DNA of 64,000 bases from Anaerolineaceae bacterium (GCA_020634115.1 JACKCH010000021.1:1-64000), one strand, 5' to 3'. Shown: positions 46,231-55,417, counted from the first letter of the stretch. The notes: generated by a model from the sequence alone, not told the origin. Numbers and translations: made by a program.

Positions 46231-47100
46231 TCATATGAAACACGCGGAGAGAAATTCCGTTTTGCCCCCAATCCCCAGCCGCAGCCGGAACAGCGCCCCG
46301 GCCAGTTCGCCATTCTTGTTCAGGTCGTCACCACCCGCTGTCGTTACATACATGTCGCTGAAGTCATCCCCACCGAATGTCAGACTGGACACTTTCTTCA
46401 CCGGGAAGGTGATTTCTCGCTCGATTTTACCGTTCGGGTCATAGCGCACCAGTCGCGCCCCATCCCACATCGCCGACCAGACGAACCCTTCAGCGTCCAC
46501 CGCCAGACCATCCGGCAGTCCCCGGTCAAAAGCCAACCGGACAAGCACCTGTGGGTTAGCAATGTCACCGCTTGCAACATCATATTCAAACCGGGTGATG
46601 GTTCCGGCGAAGGTGTCGGTGTGGTAAAGGCTCTTGAGATCGGGGCTGAAACCCATCCCGTTTGAGAGCTGGATGTTCTCACGAAGGGTGCGGATCGTGC
46701 CGTCTTTCTCCAGCAGGTACAGGTTGCCGGGATGCCCGCCCTCGCCATAGAACATCGTCCCGCACAGGACACGCCCGGCGGGGTCAGCCATTACGTCATT
46801 GAAGCGATTCCCCGCTTCTCCGGGTAGCGACTCAATCAGCGTCGTCACTTTCCCCTGGTGCAGGCGGCGTACCGCGCCACCCACACCGAACAAGAGCAGT
46901 GACCCATCGGTTTGCAGCGTGAACCCGCCCATGACATCGCCCCGATAGAAAACCTCGTGAGCGCCAGTAGCGGGGTTATACCGAAAAATCGTCCCCGCCG
47001 GAATATCCAGCCAGTAAACCCGTTTATCCAGCGGATTCCACAAAGGATTCTCGCCCGTATGACAGGCATAGTTGGCAATCAGTTCAGGTGTAGGGGACAT
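46231..47100 (-). CDS. SMP-30/gluconolactonase-family protein
   Basis: 289 residues forming a six-bladed propeller lactonase. Signatures: ACHTGENPLWNPLDKRVYWLD (metal Glu), RFNDVMADPAGRVLCGTM, LSNGMGFSPDLKSLYHTDT, and PDGLAVDAEGFVWSAMWDG with the conserved Asp. I choose the ATG at 47100 because GGAAG lies 7 bases upstream; starts further up add a non-homologous leader. Probably a cytoplasmic sugar lactonase. Confidence 0.92.
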   Translation of the reverse strand: MSPTPELIANYACHTGENPLWNPLDKRVYWLDIPAGTIFRYNPATGAHEVFYRGDVMGGFTLQTDGSLLLFGVGGAVRRLHQGKVTTLIESLPGEAGNRFNDVMADPAGRVLCGTMFYGEGGHPGNLYLLEKDGTIRTLRENIQLSNGMGFSPDLKSLYHTDTFAGTITRFEYDVASGDIANPQVLVRLAFDRGLPDGLAVDAEGFVWSAMWDGARLVRYDPNGKIEREITFPVKKVSSLTFGGDDFSDMYVTTAGGDDLNKNGELAGALFRLRLGIGGKTEFLSACFI

Positions 47101-47511
47101 GGTTTGACTTCCGATCATACGCTTGAAGCGATACAGGTTGGGATATAAGCCCGCAGTTATCAGGGGGCAGTTTTCAGTGGGAATAGGGTCTGTACTCAAG
47201 ACCGACATGCGCGAGCCAGCCACTATAGCCGCAAAATCCCTGTCTATTATACGGGAAAATCCGGCGCAAATCGCATCCCGACCAGTCGGGGGTGTATTTC
47301 AGGTTTTTGGCGTCTGCAAACTTGGGTTTATGCTCTGCCTCACCTCTCCATTCGATGGTTCAGGGCGAACTTGCGGGCAGGTTTTGCCCGCCCCCCTTTT
47401 GTTTCGCTATGTGCAAGCCCCGGCGGAGTCGTTATAATCCGATTTTCAGATGTCAGTTTTCAGTTATCGGTGGTCAGCAGGCGTATAGCGAATTCCATGC
47501 GGAGAACAATT
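47101..47511. other. Spacer with low-complexity repeats and a hairpin
   Basis: No gene. It contains a stem GCGGGCA/TGCCCGC (47373-47379 with 47385-47391) followed by C5T4, terminator-like on the plus strand but with no gene ahead of it. A run of CAGTTTTCAGT/TATCGG-type low-complexity repeats occurs near 47170 and 47450-47475. Confidence 0.5.
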
Positions 47512-47537
47512 GGGCGACCACACCGGGTCGCCCCTAC
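47512..47537. repeat. Dispersed hairpin copy at the pseudogene end
   Basis: Stem GGGCGACC/GGTCGCCC (47512-47519 with 47526-47533), followed by the inverted GTAGGGG consensus end (CCCCTAC). It lies exactly where the aldo/keto reductase pseudogene stops resembling its family. Confidence 0.75.
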
Positions 47538-48148
47538 CATATCCCAGAATGTTTCGCCATCTCGGCAGGAGTGACCGTTCACATGACGATCCAACAGCGA
47601 ATACGGGATTTGCAGGCCAATGAAGCGTGACCAACCGCGCAGTTCTGCCCGTGCGTTGGCCTCCGCGACGATATAGGATGGCGAGTCGGAAATCGCAATA
47701 TAGTTCACTTTTCCTGTCGCACCAGATCATCCAACCCACGCGACTTCCTCAACCGGCGTCAGGTAGTCCCACATATGCAGGTAAGAGGATGTCCGGGTAA
47801 TCTGTCCCCAGGCGCTTCAGGCTGCGTTCTACCGACTGGCGCATGTTCTTACGGCTGTTCCCGCTGTAATTGGGGTCGGTGGAGTCGCGGGTGGTCAGGC
47901 TGGTACTTGGTGGCGACCACAAACTGATCGCGCTGGCCGTCCGAACTCGCCCAGGAATTTCTCGCTCGTCCCGTCGGTATAGTTGACGGATGTATCAATG
48001 AAGTTGCCACCGGCCTCTGCGAACTGGTCAAACTGCTGGCGGCTGGTCTCTTTAGATGCACCCAGCCCCAGGTTTCGCTAAAGGTCATCGTCCCCAAACA
48101 CAGTTCCGAAACCCGCAGTCCGCTGCTGCCCAGTAATTTATACCGCAT
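47538..48148 (-). pseudogene. Aldo/keto reductase remnant, frameshifted and truncated
   Basis: Reading across frames gives a recognisable NADPH-dependent aldo/keto reductase. The start MRYKLLGSSGLRVSELCLGT has AAGGAG upstream. Pieces follow in other frames: the equivalent of DQFAEAGGNFIDTSVNYTDG, FVVATKYQ, NYSGNSRKNMRQSVERSLKRL, HMWDYLTPVEEVAW and NYIAISDSPSYIVAEANA (about residue 180 of a normal 320). At least four frameshifts are needed, and the last third is missing, ending at a hairpin repeat. It cannot make a functional enzyme unless the sequence is wrong here. Confidence 0.82.
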
Positions 48149-48176
48149 TGTCTGTCTCCTTTTGCGAATAAAGTTA

Positions 48177-48589
48177 TCAGCCTGCGCCGTCATCAACGTC
48201 CAGCGATTCCAGGTGGGTAGACCACAACCGGCGCGGCGATGTCACCTCCGCCCGTGCATGGACAATCAACGGAATTCCATGCGCCCTGGTACTGTGTCGC
48301 GCCGCTGAGTCGCCGTCAGGATGGCTTTGACTGTTTCAAATGGCCGAGCATGGCCGCCGTGAACAGGTCAATCTGTGCCCCGCGCCCAGCAGATGGTGGG
48401 CGATACTGCGGCTGCCGGCAGGCTGCCGCGCCCAGGCCGGTTTCCAGTCCCCGCCGCCCCAGTCCCAGGCCGCATTCAGTAAGCCGGGTTCACGGTTCAG
48501 CAGAGCGGTCACGGCATCAAGGTCGCCATGTGCCACTTTCACGGAAACTCGAATACAAGAGCCGGGTCAATTGCCAGTGGTTGTTGCAT
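48177..48589 (-). pseudogene. Ankyrin-repeat protein remnant, frameshifted
   Basis: Minus-strand coding debris. The start MQQPLAIDPALVFEF has GGAG 7 bases upstream, then needs a one-base shift to reach VKVAHGDLDAVTALLNREPG and LLNAAWDWGGGDW. Further shifts give IDLFTAAMLGHL and a final LESLDVDDGAG. The pattern matches a small protein with ankyrin-like repeats. It ends 28 bases before the aldo/keto reductase remnant, so the pair was once an operon and both have decayed. Confidence 0.7.
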
Positions 48590-48896
48590 AAAACATCTCC
48601 AACAAGTCTATGGATTGATCTGGAAAAGCCATGTGGAAGAGAACAGACGATGGGTGATCGAGCGACACGCTCATTATAACCGAAAAACCGATATATGGCA
48701 TTATATGGGAAAAGCCGGTTCAAATCTTACACCAGAAGGTCAGAGAGACCCTGGTACAAAGTGCAGCACCCGCGCTGCTGCTTTTATCGATCCCATTGCA
48801 ACGTAACCGTTTCGTTAGATTTTGAGCGGAACATAATGAATCCGGCAGAAAACTGCGGAACTTGTCAGCGTACTTCATTTCAGGAGGTTGTTTGCT

Positions 48897-49444
48897 ATGC
48901 GTCATTCTATGGTTCGTTTAGATTGGTCGCTGTCCTTATTGCCTTATTGAGTGTCGGTTTTTTCACCGTTTCCGCGCAGGACAGCAGCAATAACGCGATG
49001 ATGGATACCATCGTCTGCGATGCCGACCTGATCCTCAACCTGTATGTGGCCGAAAACTACTTCGGTTTTGATGCGGTTGTGAATACGATGGTGACGGACG
49101 GCAACAGCGGCATGATGGGAATCGGGCTGGATGCCTACGATAAGGGTCAGTACGCGGAATTGTTTGCTGCGATGATGACTGCGCGGGAAGACACGATGGC
49201 TGCCGGTGGCATGTTGATGTCCCAGGACGAACTGGCAATGGTGACTGAGTATATGATGATGGGCATGGCTGGCCTGACGGATATGATGCGCGACCACGAC
49301 ACGCCAATGGACGGCGTGACCGCCCTCGTCCCGCCCACCCTTGCTGACGAAGCGCCGGAATGCACAGCCCTGCGTACCGAACTCGACCTCTTCTATGCCG
49401 CCCTCGGTTATTACAACATGATGATGATGACATCGGAGAGCTAG
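48897..49444 (+). pseudogene. Met-rich secreted protein, first paralogue, frameshifted in its signal peptide
   Basis: Close paralogue of the gene at 49693. The ATG at 48897 follows AGGAGG (48882-48887) exactly as in the intact copy, and reads MRHSMVRL before a one-base deletion at about 48921 shifts the frame. Restoring one base gives RLGLVAVLIALLSVGFF, a normal signal peptide, then VCDADLILNLYVAENYFGFD and APECTALRTELDLFYAAL as in the paralogue. The mature part (about 155 residues) stays open, so an in-frame ATG at 48837 could in principle express a longer version. Either a recent mutation or a sequencing error. Confidence 0.75.
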
Positions 49445-49466
49445 TCCATCCACAGAACACAGACAA

Positions 49467-49500
49467 AGGGGCGTCCGTCTATCCTTTTTCGGATGCCCCT
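49467..49500 (+). terminator. Terminator-like hairpin after the first Met-rich gene
   Basis: 11-bp stem AGGGGCGTCCG/CGGATGCCCCT with one G-T pair and a 12-base loop. A similar hairpin follows the second paralogue at 50263-50297, so it was part of the duplicated unit. There is no T run after the stem. Confidence 0.55.
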
Positions 49501-49633
49501 GAAATACCCCGCATCACATTTGCTTATGCCCCCCTCAACTCGTTGTCCACAAAAACACAAGGCCTGTATTCTGGATGATTCTGTTTTCCTTGGCTGTAAG
49601 CGTTTCGTTAGATTTGGGTCTTAGGGTAATAGA

Positions 49634-49655
49634 GCCTGGCAAAAAGGTGCCAGGC
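49634..49655 (+). promoter_or_regulatory. Leader hairpin of the second Met-rich gene
   Basis: GCCTGGCA/TGCCAGGC stem with an A-rich loop, 22 bases before the AGGAGG ribosome site. The first paralogue has a comparable but imperfect CCGGCAG-AAAA-CTGCGG hairpin at the same place, hinting at a conserved regulatory leader. Confidence 0.45.
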
Positions 49656-49692
49656 GCTCGTTCACTATTCTATTTCAGGAGGTTGTTTGACC

Positions 49693-50238
49693 ATGCGTTA
49701 CTTAACGATTCGTTTAGGGCTGGTCGCGGTGGTCGTCGCACTGTTGAGCGTGGGATTCTTCACTGTTTCCGCGCAGGATAGCAGCGGTGACATGATGATG
49801 GGCAGTGTCGTCTGCGATTCCGACCTGATCCTCAACCTGTATGTAGCTGAAAACTACTTCGGTTTTGGTGCGGTCATGGATCACATGATGATGGCTGAAG
49901 GTGGCGACATGATGGGACTCGACCTGACGACCTATGACAAGGGACAGTACGCTGGACTGTTCGATACCATGATGGGCATGATGGATGAGAACATGATGGC
50001 CGGCAGCGCCGTGCTGTCCGAAGAACAGATGGCGACCGTAACCGAATACATGGGTATGGGCATGGACGGCATGATGAACATGATGGGCGATGCGGCGATG
50101 ATGGACGGCATGACGACCCTCGTCCCGGCAGCGGTGGCGGACGAAGCGCCGGAGTGTACGGCACTGCGTGCAGAGCTGAACCTCTTCTACACCGCCATCG
50201 CCTATAGTGAATCGATGATGATGTCGTCGGAAGGCTAG
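49693..50238 (+). CDS. Met-rich secreted protein, intact paralogue
   Basis: 181 residues. The signal peptide RLGLVAVVVALLSVGFFTVSAQ is cleaved after Ala-Gln or nearby. The mature part is rich in methionine, often in MMxxMM clusters, with acidic residues between. It holds two cysteines, one in VVCDSDLILNLYVAENYFGF and one in APECTALRAELNLFY, which could pair. AGGAGG lies 10 bases before the ATG. No family recognised. Met-rich periplasmic or surface segments often bind Cu(I) or Ag(I), but there is no copper gene nearby, so this is only a possibility. Confidence 0.82.
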   Translation: MRYLTIRLGLVAVVVALLSVGFFTVSAQDSSGDMMMGSVVCDSDLILNLYVAENYFGFGAVMDHMMMAEGGDMMGLDLTTYDKGQYAGLFDTMMGMMDENMMAGSAVLSEEQMATVTEYMGMGMDGMMNMMGDAAMMDGMTTLVPAAVADEAPECTALRAELNLFYTAIAYSESMMMSSEG

Positions 50239-50262
50239 TCCGCACGCAGCACACATGAAACC

Positions 50263-50297
50263 GGGGCGTCCGTCCACGACCAGTTTTCGGACGCTCC
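50263..50297 (+). terminator. Hairpin after the second Met-rich gene
   Basis: GGGGCGTCCG/CGGACGCTCC stem with one G-T pair and a 15-base loop, 24 bases after the stop. It matches the hairpin after the first paralogue. Confidence 0.5.
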
Positions 50298-50763
50298 ACC
50301 CTCTATTATAACGGACTCGCGCCGCTCATGCAGGTTCACCCCATGAATGACCAGGGCGCATGAAACAAAATCCCAACAATTCCTGATCCCTAAATCACCT
50401 TAGAAACTGTTGGACAACCAGATTTTTGAAGGGATCGTGTAATACTAGAAGTTTATTATGGGTTTTTAAGGAGCAAAATCACGTTCATGCGTAAACCCTG
50501 GTAAATACGATAGAACAAGTATCCGGCATTCTGTCTCGAAAATCCCCCTCATGTAAGACTTGCTTTCCGGTGATGAGTTCCGTGATTCGAATAGTTTTTT
50601 GATACAATATTCAAAAAGACGGTGCTGCTGTCGACACTCCCGCAAACCGCTTCAGGAACATTCCAGAACGACACACTCAGTTCATAAACGAAGCGGATTG
50701 AAATGGGCCAATCGGTTAGTGAATTCAAAATCCACGCACTAACCTTACAAAGGAGGTTTAGAC
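50298..50763. other. AT-richer gene-free spacer
   Basis: No supported gene; a 60-codon frame at 50560 lacks a ribosome site. AAAGGAGG just before 50764 is the ribosome site of the next gene. Confidence 0.55.
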
Positions 50764-51539
50764 ATGAAGATCGTTTTCTTAGGAACCAACGGATTTGCCC
50801 CTACAGATGACGCCCATACGGTATGCTGTATGCTGCCGGAGGTAGGGATCGTACTGGACGCAGGGAGTGGTTGCTTTCGCGTACCCCAATATCAGCAGAC
50901 TGATATGCTCACCATTTACCTGAGCCATGCTCATACCGATCACACGATTGGGCTAACATATTTGTACAGTGGGTTTTGGAAGGTTGTCGACCAAACCAAA
51001 CGTGAAGGTCAGGCAGACGATTTTCAGGCGGTACTGGATGTCACAAACCAAATGCCACCCAAGGTGACGATTCATGCAGTGGAGACAGTTCTTAATGCCG
51101 CGAAAAACAATGGGGAGAATGGTCCATGAACTGGGAGCCACTAGGCACAAATCATGTACTTCCGGGTCATGGCAAACTGTCCTATTTCGCACTGAATCAT
51201 ACCGTCGAATGCTATGGATTTCGCTTCGATTGGGAAGAGAGATCACTGGCCTATATCATGGATACTGTTGCCGATAGGGACGCGGACTACGTTCAACATA
51301 TCAAAGGTGTTGATGTACTCATCCATGATTGTTACCTACCGGATAGCTGGCAAGAGTTTGCACGAGTTACGGGTCACAGCCATCTGTCTGGTGTCGCGCA
51401 GATTGCCGCAAAAGCCGAAGCTGGACGATTAGTGCTTACACACCATAATACCGCCGGATTGGAACTCGATATGGAATCTGCTCGCGCAATCTTTCCGCAA
51501 ACGATTAAAGCATACGATGGGCTGGAAATCTCGTTCTAA
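50764..51539 (+). pseudogene. Metallo-beta-lactamase-fold hydrolase split by a frameshift
   Basis: Two adjacent frames together make one RNase Z/phosphodiesterase-like hydrolase of about 258 residues. The first (50764-51129) starts MKIVFLGTNGFAP after a perfect AAAGGAGG and carries the metal motif SHAHTDH. The second (51126-51539) carries the remaining ligands: LPGHGKLSYFALNHTVEC, LIHDCYLPDSW, a VTGHSHLSGV region and LTHHNTAG. The break lies at an A5 run (51103-51107): moving one base converts AKNNGENGP into a QWGEWS reading that joins the second frame. Mutation, sequencing error and programmed slippage are all possible; the ATGA overlap alone would also allow re-initiation. Confidence 0.8.
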
Positions 51540-51832
51540 CGTCATTTACTCGAAGACTGCAGGTATCGATAAAGCACTGAATGAGCGAAAGCGTCGCGAA
51601 CACATTTCCATTCAATGAGTTGGCCGAAGCAAACATCTTGACATGCAACCGTCATGAGTGGCGCCTGCAGTCCTAATAGAACCATCCTGCACATTTACAC
51701 TTTATCTGGAAACCACATGCGATTGCCCCATGAATAACCCTCATCACGTTCGCTATTGAACCCCTCAGGCGGTGGTGCTATCCTCTTTGCCTCTTTTGAT
51801 TCCACTTGTGGCTCAGAGAAAGCCGGTTTCGT

Positions 51833-53389
51833 ATGTCTCCCGCTCGCCCGAATATCCTCCTCATTATCCTGGATACGCTGCGCCGTGACCGCCTGTCAGC
51901 CTACGGTCATGACCGTGAAACGTCGCCGGAGTTCGATGCCTTTGCCGGGCACTCCACCCTGTTTGAGCGTGCTGTCGCCCCCGCGCAGTGGACGATTCCA
52001 TCACACAGTTCGATGTTCACCGGCCTGTATCCCAGCACGCACCAGGTCACACAGAGCAGCAGCAGCCTTTCGGGGAGTTACCCAGTGCTGGCCGAGATTC
52101 TGCGTGGCGCGGGGTATCATACAGTGGCGTTCTGTAACAACCCGCTGGTGGGGGTGCTGAATAACGGGCTGCAACGCGGTTTTGACCGGTTCTATAACTA
52201 CGCCAGCGCCGCGCCGTTTCGCCCCATTGAGGCACAGCGCAGCCGGACACATCGGGCGCTCCTGCGTTTTTTCCGCCGCAATTTCGCCCGGCCCATCGGC
52301 AACCAGTTCGCCCATTCCGATTTCCTGTTCCGCATGTCGCTCAACCCGGCGCTGGTCCCCCTGTGGACGCGGCTGATAAACTACAAAGGCAATACCGCCA
52401 ACTCAATTGATGATTTCATAGACTACTGGAAACAGCAGCAGGCCACCGCATCTGAAGCGCCGGTTTTCGGCTTCCTTAACCTGATGGGCGCACACCTGCC
52501 CTACACCCCACCACAGGACTTTGTGGATCGGGTCGCGCCGAAACTGCGTCACGACAAGCACGCCTACACCTTCATGCGGCGTTTCAACACCGATGCCGCT
52601 CGCTGGGCCAGCCCGACTGATCCGCCGTTGGCGGATTGGGAACGGCAGGCCTTAGTGGACTTTTACGACGCCGAAATCCTCCACCAGGACTACCACCTGG
52701 GGCGGCTGCTGCGGCATCTCAAACAGTCCGGGGCGCTCGACCATACGATGGTGATTATCGCTGCCGATCATGGCGAAGGGCATGGCGACCACGCCTTTTT
52801 CGGGCATGGCTTCGTGGTCTACCAGGAATTGGTGCACGTTCCGCTGGTGGTCTACGACCCGGAGCGTTTCCCGGCGGGGATGCGCGTCCCGTCCAACATC
52901 TCCACCCGCCGCATTTTCCATACGATATTAGAGGCCGCCGGGGTGCAGCCGCCCTTAGATGCTGCCGACCCGAACGCCAACGTGGCCGGACTCGCGCTGC
53001 ACACTGCCGTAGTGGACGCCGCGCCCCTGGAGCATGACCTGGCCTATGCCGAAGCCTTCCCGCCGCTGACCTTCCTGAATGTGGTGCAGCACCAGAATCC
53101 GGCGCTGATTGAACGGCTGCGGCTGAACCTGACCCGGCGCAGCGTGTATGCCGGGGCGCATAAGCTGGTGACAGTGGGCGACCAGGTGGAAGGGCTGTTC
53201 GACCTGGCGGGCGACCCGGCGGAAATCCACAGCGTCGCCGCCCAACATCCCCAACAGGTGACGACACTGCGGCGCAAGCTGGACACCTTCGTGACCCACG
53301 CCGAAAGCCAACGAGCTGAAGCCGCCGAATTTGCCGAAGTAGACGCGGGCGTGGTGGATCACTTGCGGGCGTTGGGGTATATCGAATAA
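51833..53389 (+). CDS. Alkaline-phosphatase-superfamily hydrolase (sulfatase-like, Thr nucleophile)
   Basis: 518 residues. The N-terminus NILLIILDTLRRDRLSAYG has the metal Asp14 typical of the sulfatase/phosphatase superfamily. The nucleophile region reads AQWTIPSHSSMFTGLYP, with Thr54 where sulfatases have the Cys or Ser that is converted to formylglycine. AADHGEGHGDHAFFGHG holds the later metal ligands. It therefore looks like a phosphodiester, phosphonate or phosphoglycolipid hydrolase rather than a true sulfatase. I choose the ATG at 51833; a GTG at 51806 is not supported. No signal peptide. Confidence 0.87.
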   Translation: MSPARPNILLIILDTLRRDRLSAYGHDRETSPEFDAFAGHSTLFERAVAPAQWTIPSHSSMFTGLYPSTHQVTQSSSSLSGSYPVLAEILRGAGYHTVAFCNNPLVGVLNNGLQRGFDRFYNYASAAPFRPIEAQRSRTHRALLRFFRRNFARPIGNQFAHSDFLFRMSLNPALVPLWTRLINYKGNTANSIDDFIDYWKQQQATASEAPVFGFLNLMGAHLPYTPPQDFVDRVAPKLRHDKHAYTFMRRFNTDAARWASPTDPPLADWERQALVDFYDAEILHQDYHLGRLLRHLKQSGALDHTMVIIAADHGEGHGDHAFFGHGFVVYQELVHVPLVVYDPERFPAGMRVPSNISTRRIFHTILEAAGVQPPLDAADPNANVAGLALHTAVVDAAPLEHDLAYAEAFPPLTFLNVVQHQNPALIERLRLNLTRRSVYAGAHKLVTVGDQVEGLFDLAGDPAEIHSVAAQHPQQVTTLRRKLDTFVTHAESQRAEAAEFAEVDAGVVDHLRALGYIE

Positions 53390-53417
53390 GGCTATTTCAG
53401 ACAATAAAGCGTTCCTT

Positions 53418-53444
53418 TGTAGGGACGAGGCCTGCCTCGTCCGC
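53418..53444. repeat. Dispersed TGTAGGGACG hairpin copy
   Basis: 27 bases identical to 30271-30297, with stem GGACGAGGC/GCCTCGTCC. Directly downstream of the sulfatase-like gene. Confidence 0.85.
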
Positions 53445-53495
53445 CGGGAGGGAGACGCCTCCTGAATAATGAATTTCTTGGAACAGCCATCCCTG

Positions 53496-54155
53496 TCAAT
53501 GCGCCCTGCAGTAGTTTCGAGCCACAATGCAAAGGTGACTACCTCCACAATCAGGGCTATAAGGGGACTCATCGAAATCCACAAACACCACAAACCGCGT
53601 CATACCCGGCGCTGTGGCGAGGTCAGGTGAAGGACACAGGCCAACCACCAGATTCTTATCCGTTTCGGGTGCCATCACATGCAACAGAAAGTTAATATCA
53701 TCCGGGCTTCGGAATACAGCGCTCAGTGTATCCGAATAGTCTCCCAGCCTGAGGGTATCCCAGCCCCACTGTGTAAACTGTTCACGATAAACATTGATAA
53801 ATGCGTCCCTGTCAAGCGCGGTGTCATAGACCTGATGGGTCGAGGTAGTGACATATTGTTTTGCCCATAGATCTCCCAATTCATAGGCTCTATATTCTTT
53901 TATACCTGCCTGTGGGGGTTCTTCCTCGATAAGCACATTGTCGGTGGGGGTAATCGCTTTGATTTGCCGGGCAATCTCCTCCACCCGGGGCAGTACCCCT
54001 TGAGTCACGATATTCGCCCGAATATTAGGCCAACTTAGTGCAAGCAGGGCATACCCGGTGCAACAGCCACAGGCCACAACCGGCACCAGCACGACGGCCA
54101 GCACAATGGTGATGATGCGTTTGTGTCTACGCAGAAATGCGGACTTCCCGACCAC
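53496..54155 (-). CDS. Membrane-anchored hypothetical protein
   Basis: 219 residues: a basic start, then a TM helix at about 13-41 that contains a Cys-Gly-Cys-Cys cluster (VVLVPVVACGCCTGYALLAL), then an external domain with two more cysteines near the end (PDCGGSHLCIVARNYC). GTG start with AAGGA 8 bases upstream. No family recognised. It converges with the sulfatase-like gene. Confidence 0.7.
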   Translation of the reverse strand: MVGKSAFLRRHKRIITIVLAVVLVPVVACGCCTGYALLALSWPNIRANIVTQGVLPRVEEIARQIKAITPTDNVLIEEEPPQAGIKEYRAYELGDLWAKQYVTTSTHQVYDTALDRDAFINVYREQFTQWGWDTLRLGDYSDTLSAVFRSPDDINFLLHVMAPETDKNLVVGLCPSPDLATAPGMTRFVVFVDFDESPYSPDCGGSHLCIVARNYCRAH

Positions 54156-54306
54156 TATGCCATTCCTTTCGTAAGGTATAACGTCATTGTAGCTTGCTTA
54201 CTCTCAAACAACACATAATGCTTAGCGCCCGCGCTGAGTTTGCCTTTCCCGGCGGAATCTGGCAAGATAGGTTGTTTTTAGGCCAATCCATAAGGATATT
54301 TCTCGT

Positions 54307-55416
54307 ATGGACTTACTGGAACAATGGCAGGCTTTACCTCAGAATACGCGCGACATCATTGTTCGCGTTGCTCTGGGGGTGCTGGTGCTGGTGTTGGTGT
54401 GGCTGCTGCGACGCGGCCTGACCTGGCTCATTATCGCGCCCCTGCGACGGCTGGCAAAACGCAGCGGCGGGAAATGGGATGATGTCCTGCTGGACACGAT
54501 TATGACCCCGGCGCGGCTGCTGATTATTGCCCTGGGACTGGCGATTGGCGTTCAGATTATCCAACTGGATACCGACACCGTGACCTTTGTGGATCATGTG
54601 ATCCGCATGTTGATTATCATGGCGCTGTTCTGGGCCGGGTATCGCCTGGTGGATGTCCTCGCGCCCTCCAGCAACCGCCTGTTCCGTATTACTGGGCTGA
54701 CCATCCAGGAGCGACTGCTGCCCTTCGCCCGTACCGCCGCCAAGCTGATCCTGCTGGCAATCGGGCTGATTATCGTCATTCAGGAATGGGGTTACGATGT
54801 TAGTGGGCTGGTCGCCGGGCTGGGGTTAGGCGGTCTGGCGTTTTCACTGGCGGCGCAGGATACGGTTTCCAACCTGTTTGGCTTCACGACGATTGTCGGG
54901 GATACGCCCTTCGTGGTGGGGGAGTTTATCGCCACGCCCGATGTCACCGGCATTGTGGAGCATGTCGGCGTGCGCTCAACCCGCATCCGCCAGCTTGACC
55001 AGGGTTATGTCATCGTGCCGAACAGCAAGCTGGCAAATTCGGTGGTGACGAACTGGTCACGGTTGCGCAAGCGCTGGATTAACTTCACGGTGGGCGTGAC
55101 GTATGACACCACCGCTGACCAGATGGAGACGCTGCTGGAACGCCTGACCGAGATGCTGAAAGCACGCGAGAGCGTAGACCCAGGTTCCGTCCAGGTGCTG
55201 TTTGATACCTTTAACAGCAGTTCATTGGATATCCTGATTCGCTGTTATATCTACTTGCCCGACTGGCTGGCGTGGATGCAGGAAAAACAGCAAATCAACC
55301 TGGAGATTATGCGTATTGTGGATGATCTGGGGCTGTCTATGGCCTTCCCCAGCCGTTCAGTTTACATCGAAGCAATGCCTGATCGAATGAGCCAAATCAC
55401 TGAGGAGAAACCCTGA
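54307..55416 (+). CDS. MscS-type mechanosensitive channel
   Basis: 369 residues: three or four N-terminal TM helices, then the pore-lining helix GLVAGLGLGGLAFSLAAQDT followed by NLFGFTTIVGDTPFVVGEFI, the classic MscS beta domain, and the C-terminal alpha/beta vestibule. Membrane tension opens it to release osmolytes on hypo-osmotic shock. AAGGA precedes the ATG. galE begins one base after its TGA. Confidence 0.93.
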   Translation: MDLLEQWQALPQNTRDIIVRVALGVLVLVLVWLLRRGLTWLIIAPLRRLAKRSGGKWDDVLLDTIMTPARLLIIALGLAIGVQIIQLDTDTVTFVDHVIRMLIIMALFWAGYRLVDVLAPSSNRLFRITGLTIQERLLPFARTAAKLILLAIGLIIVIQEWGYDVSGLVAGLGLGGLAFSLAAQDTVSNLFGFTTIVGDTPFVVGEFIATPDVTGIVEHVGVRSTRIRQLDQGYVIVPNSKLANSVVTNWSRLRKRWINFTVGVTYDTTADQMETLLERLTEMLKARESVDPGSVQVLFDTFNSSSLDILIRCYIYLPDWLAWMQEKQQINLEIMRIVDDLGLSMAFPSRSVYIEAMPDRMSQITEEKP

Positions 55417-55417
55417 T

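Noticed and set aside
48715..48735. GGTTCAAATC followed by ACACCA, like a tRNA T-loop and CCA end
   Set aside because: The flanking bases do not pair as a T stem and no acceptor, D or anticodon arm is present upstream.
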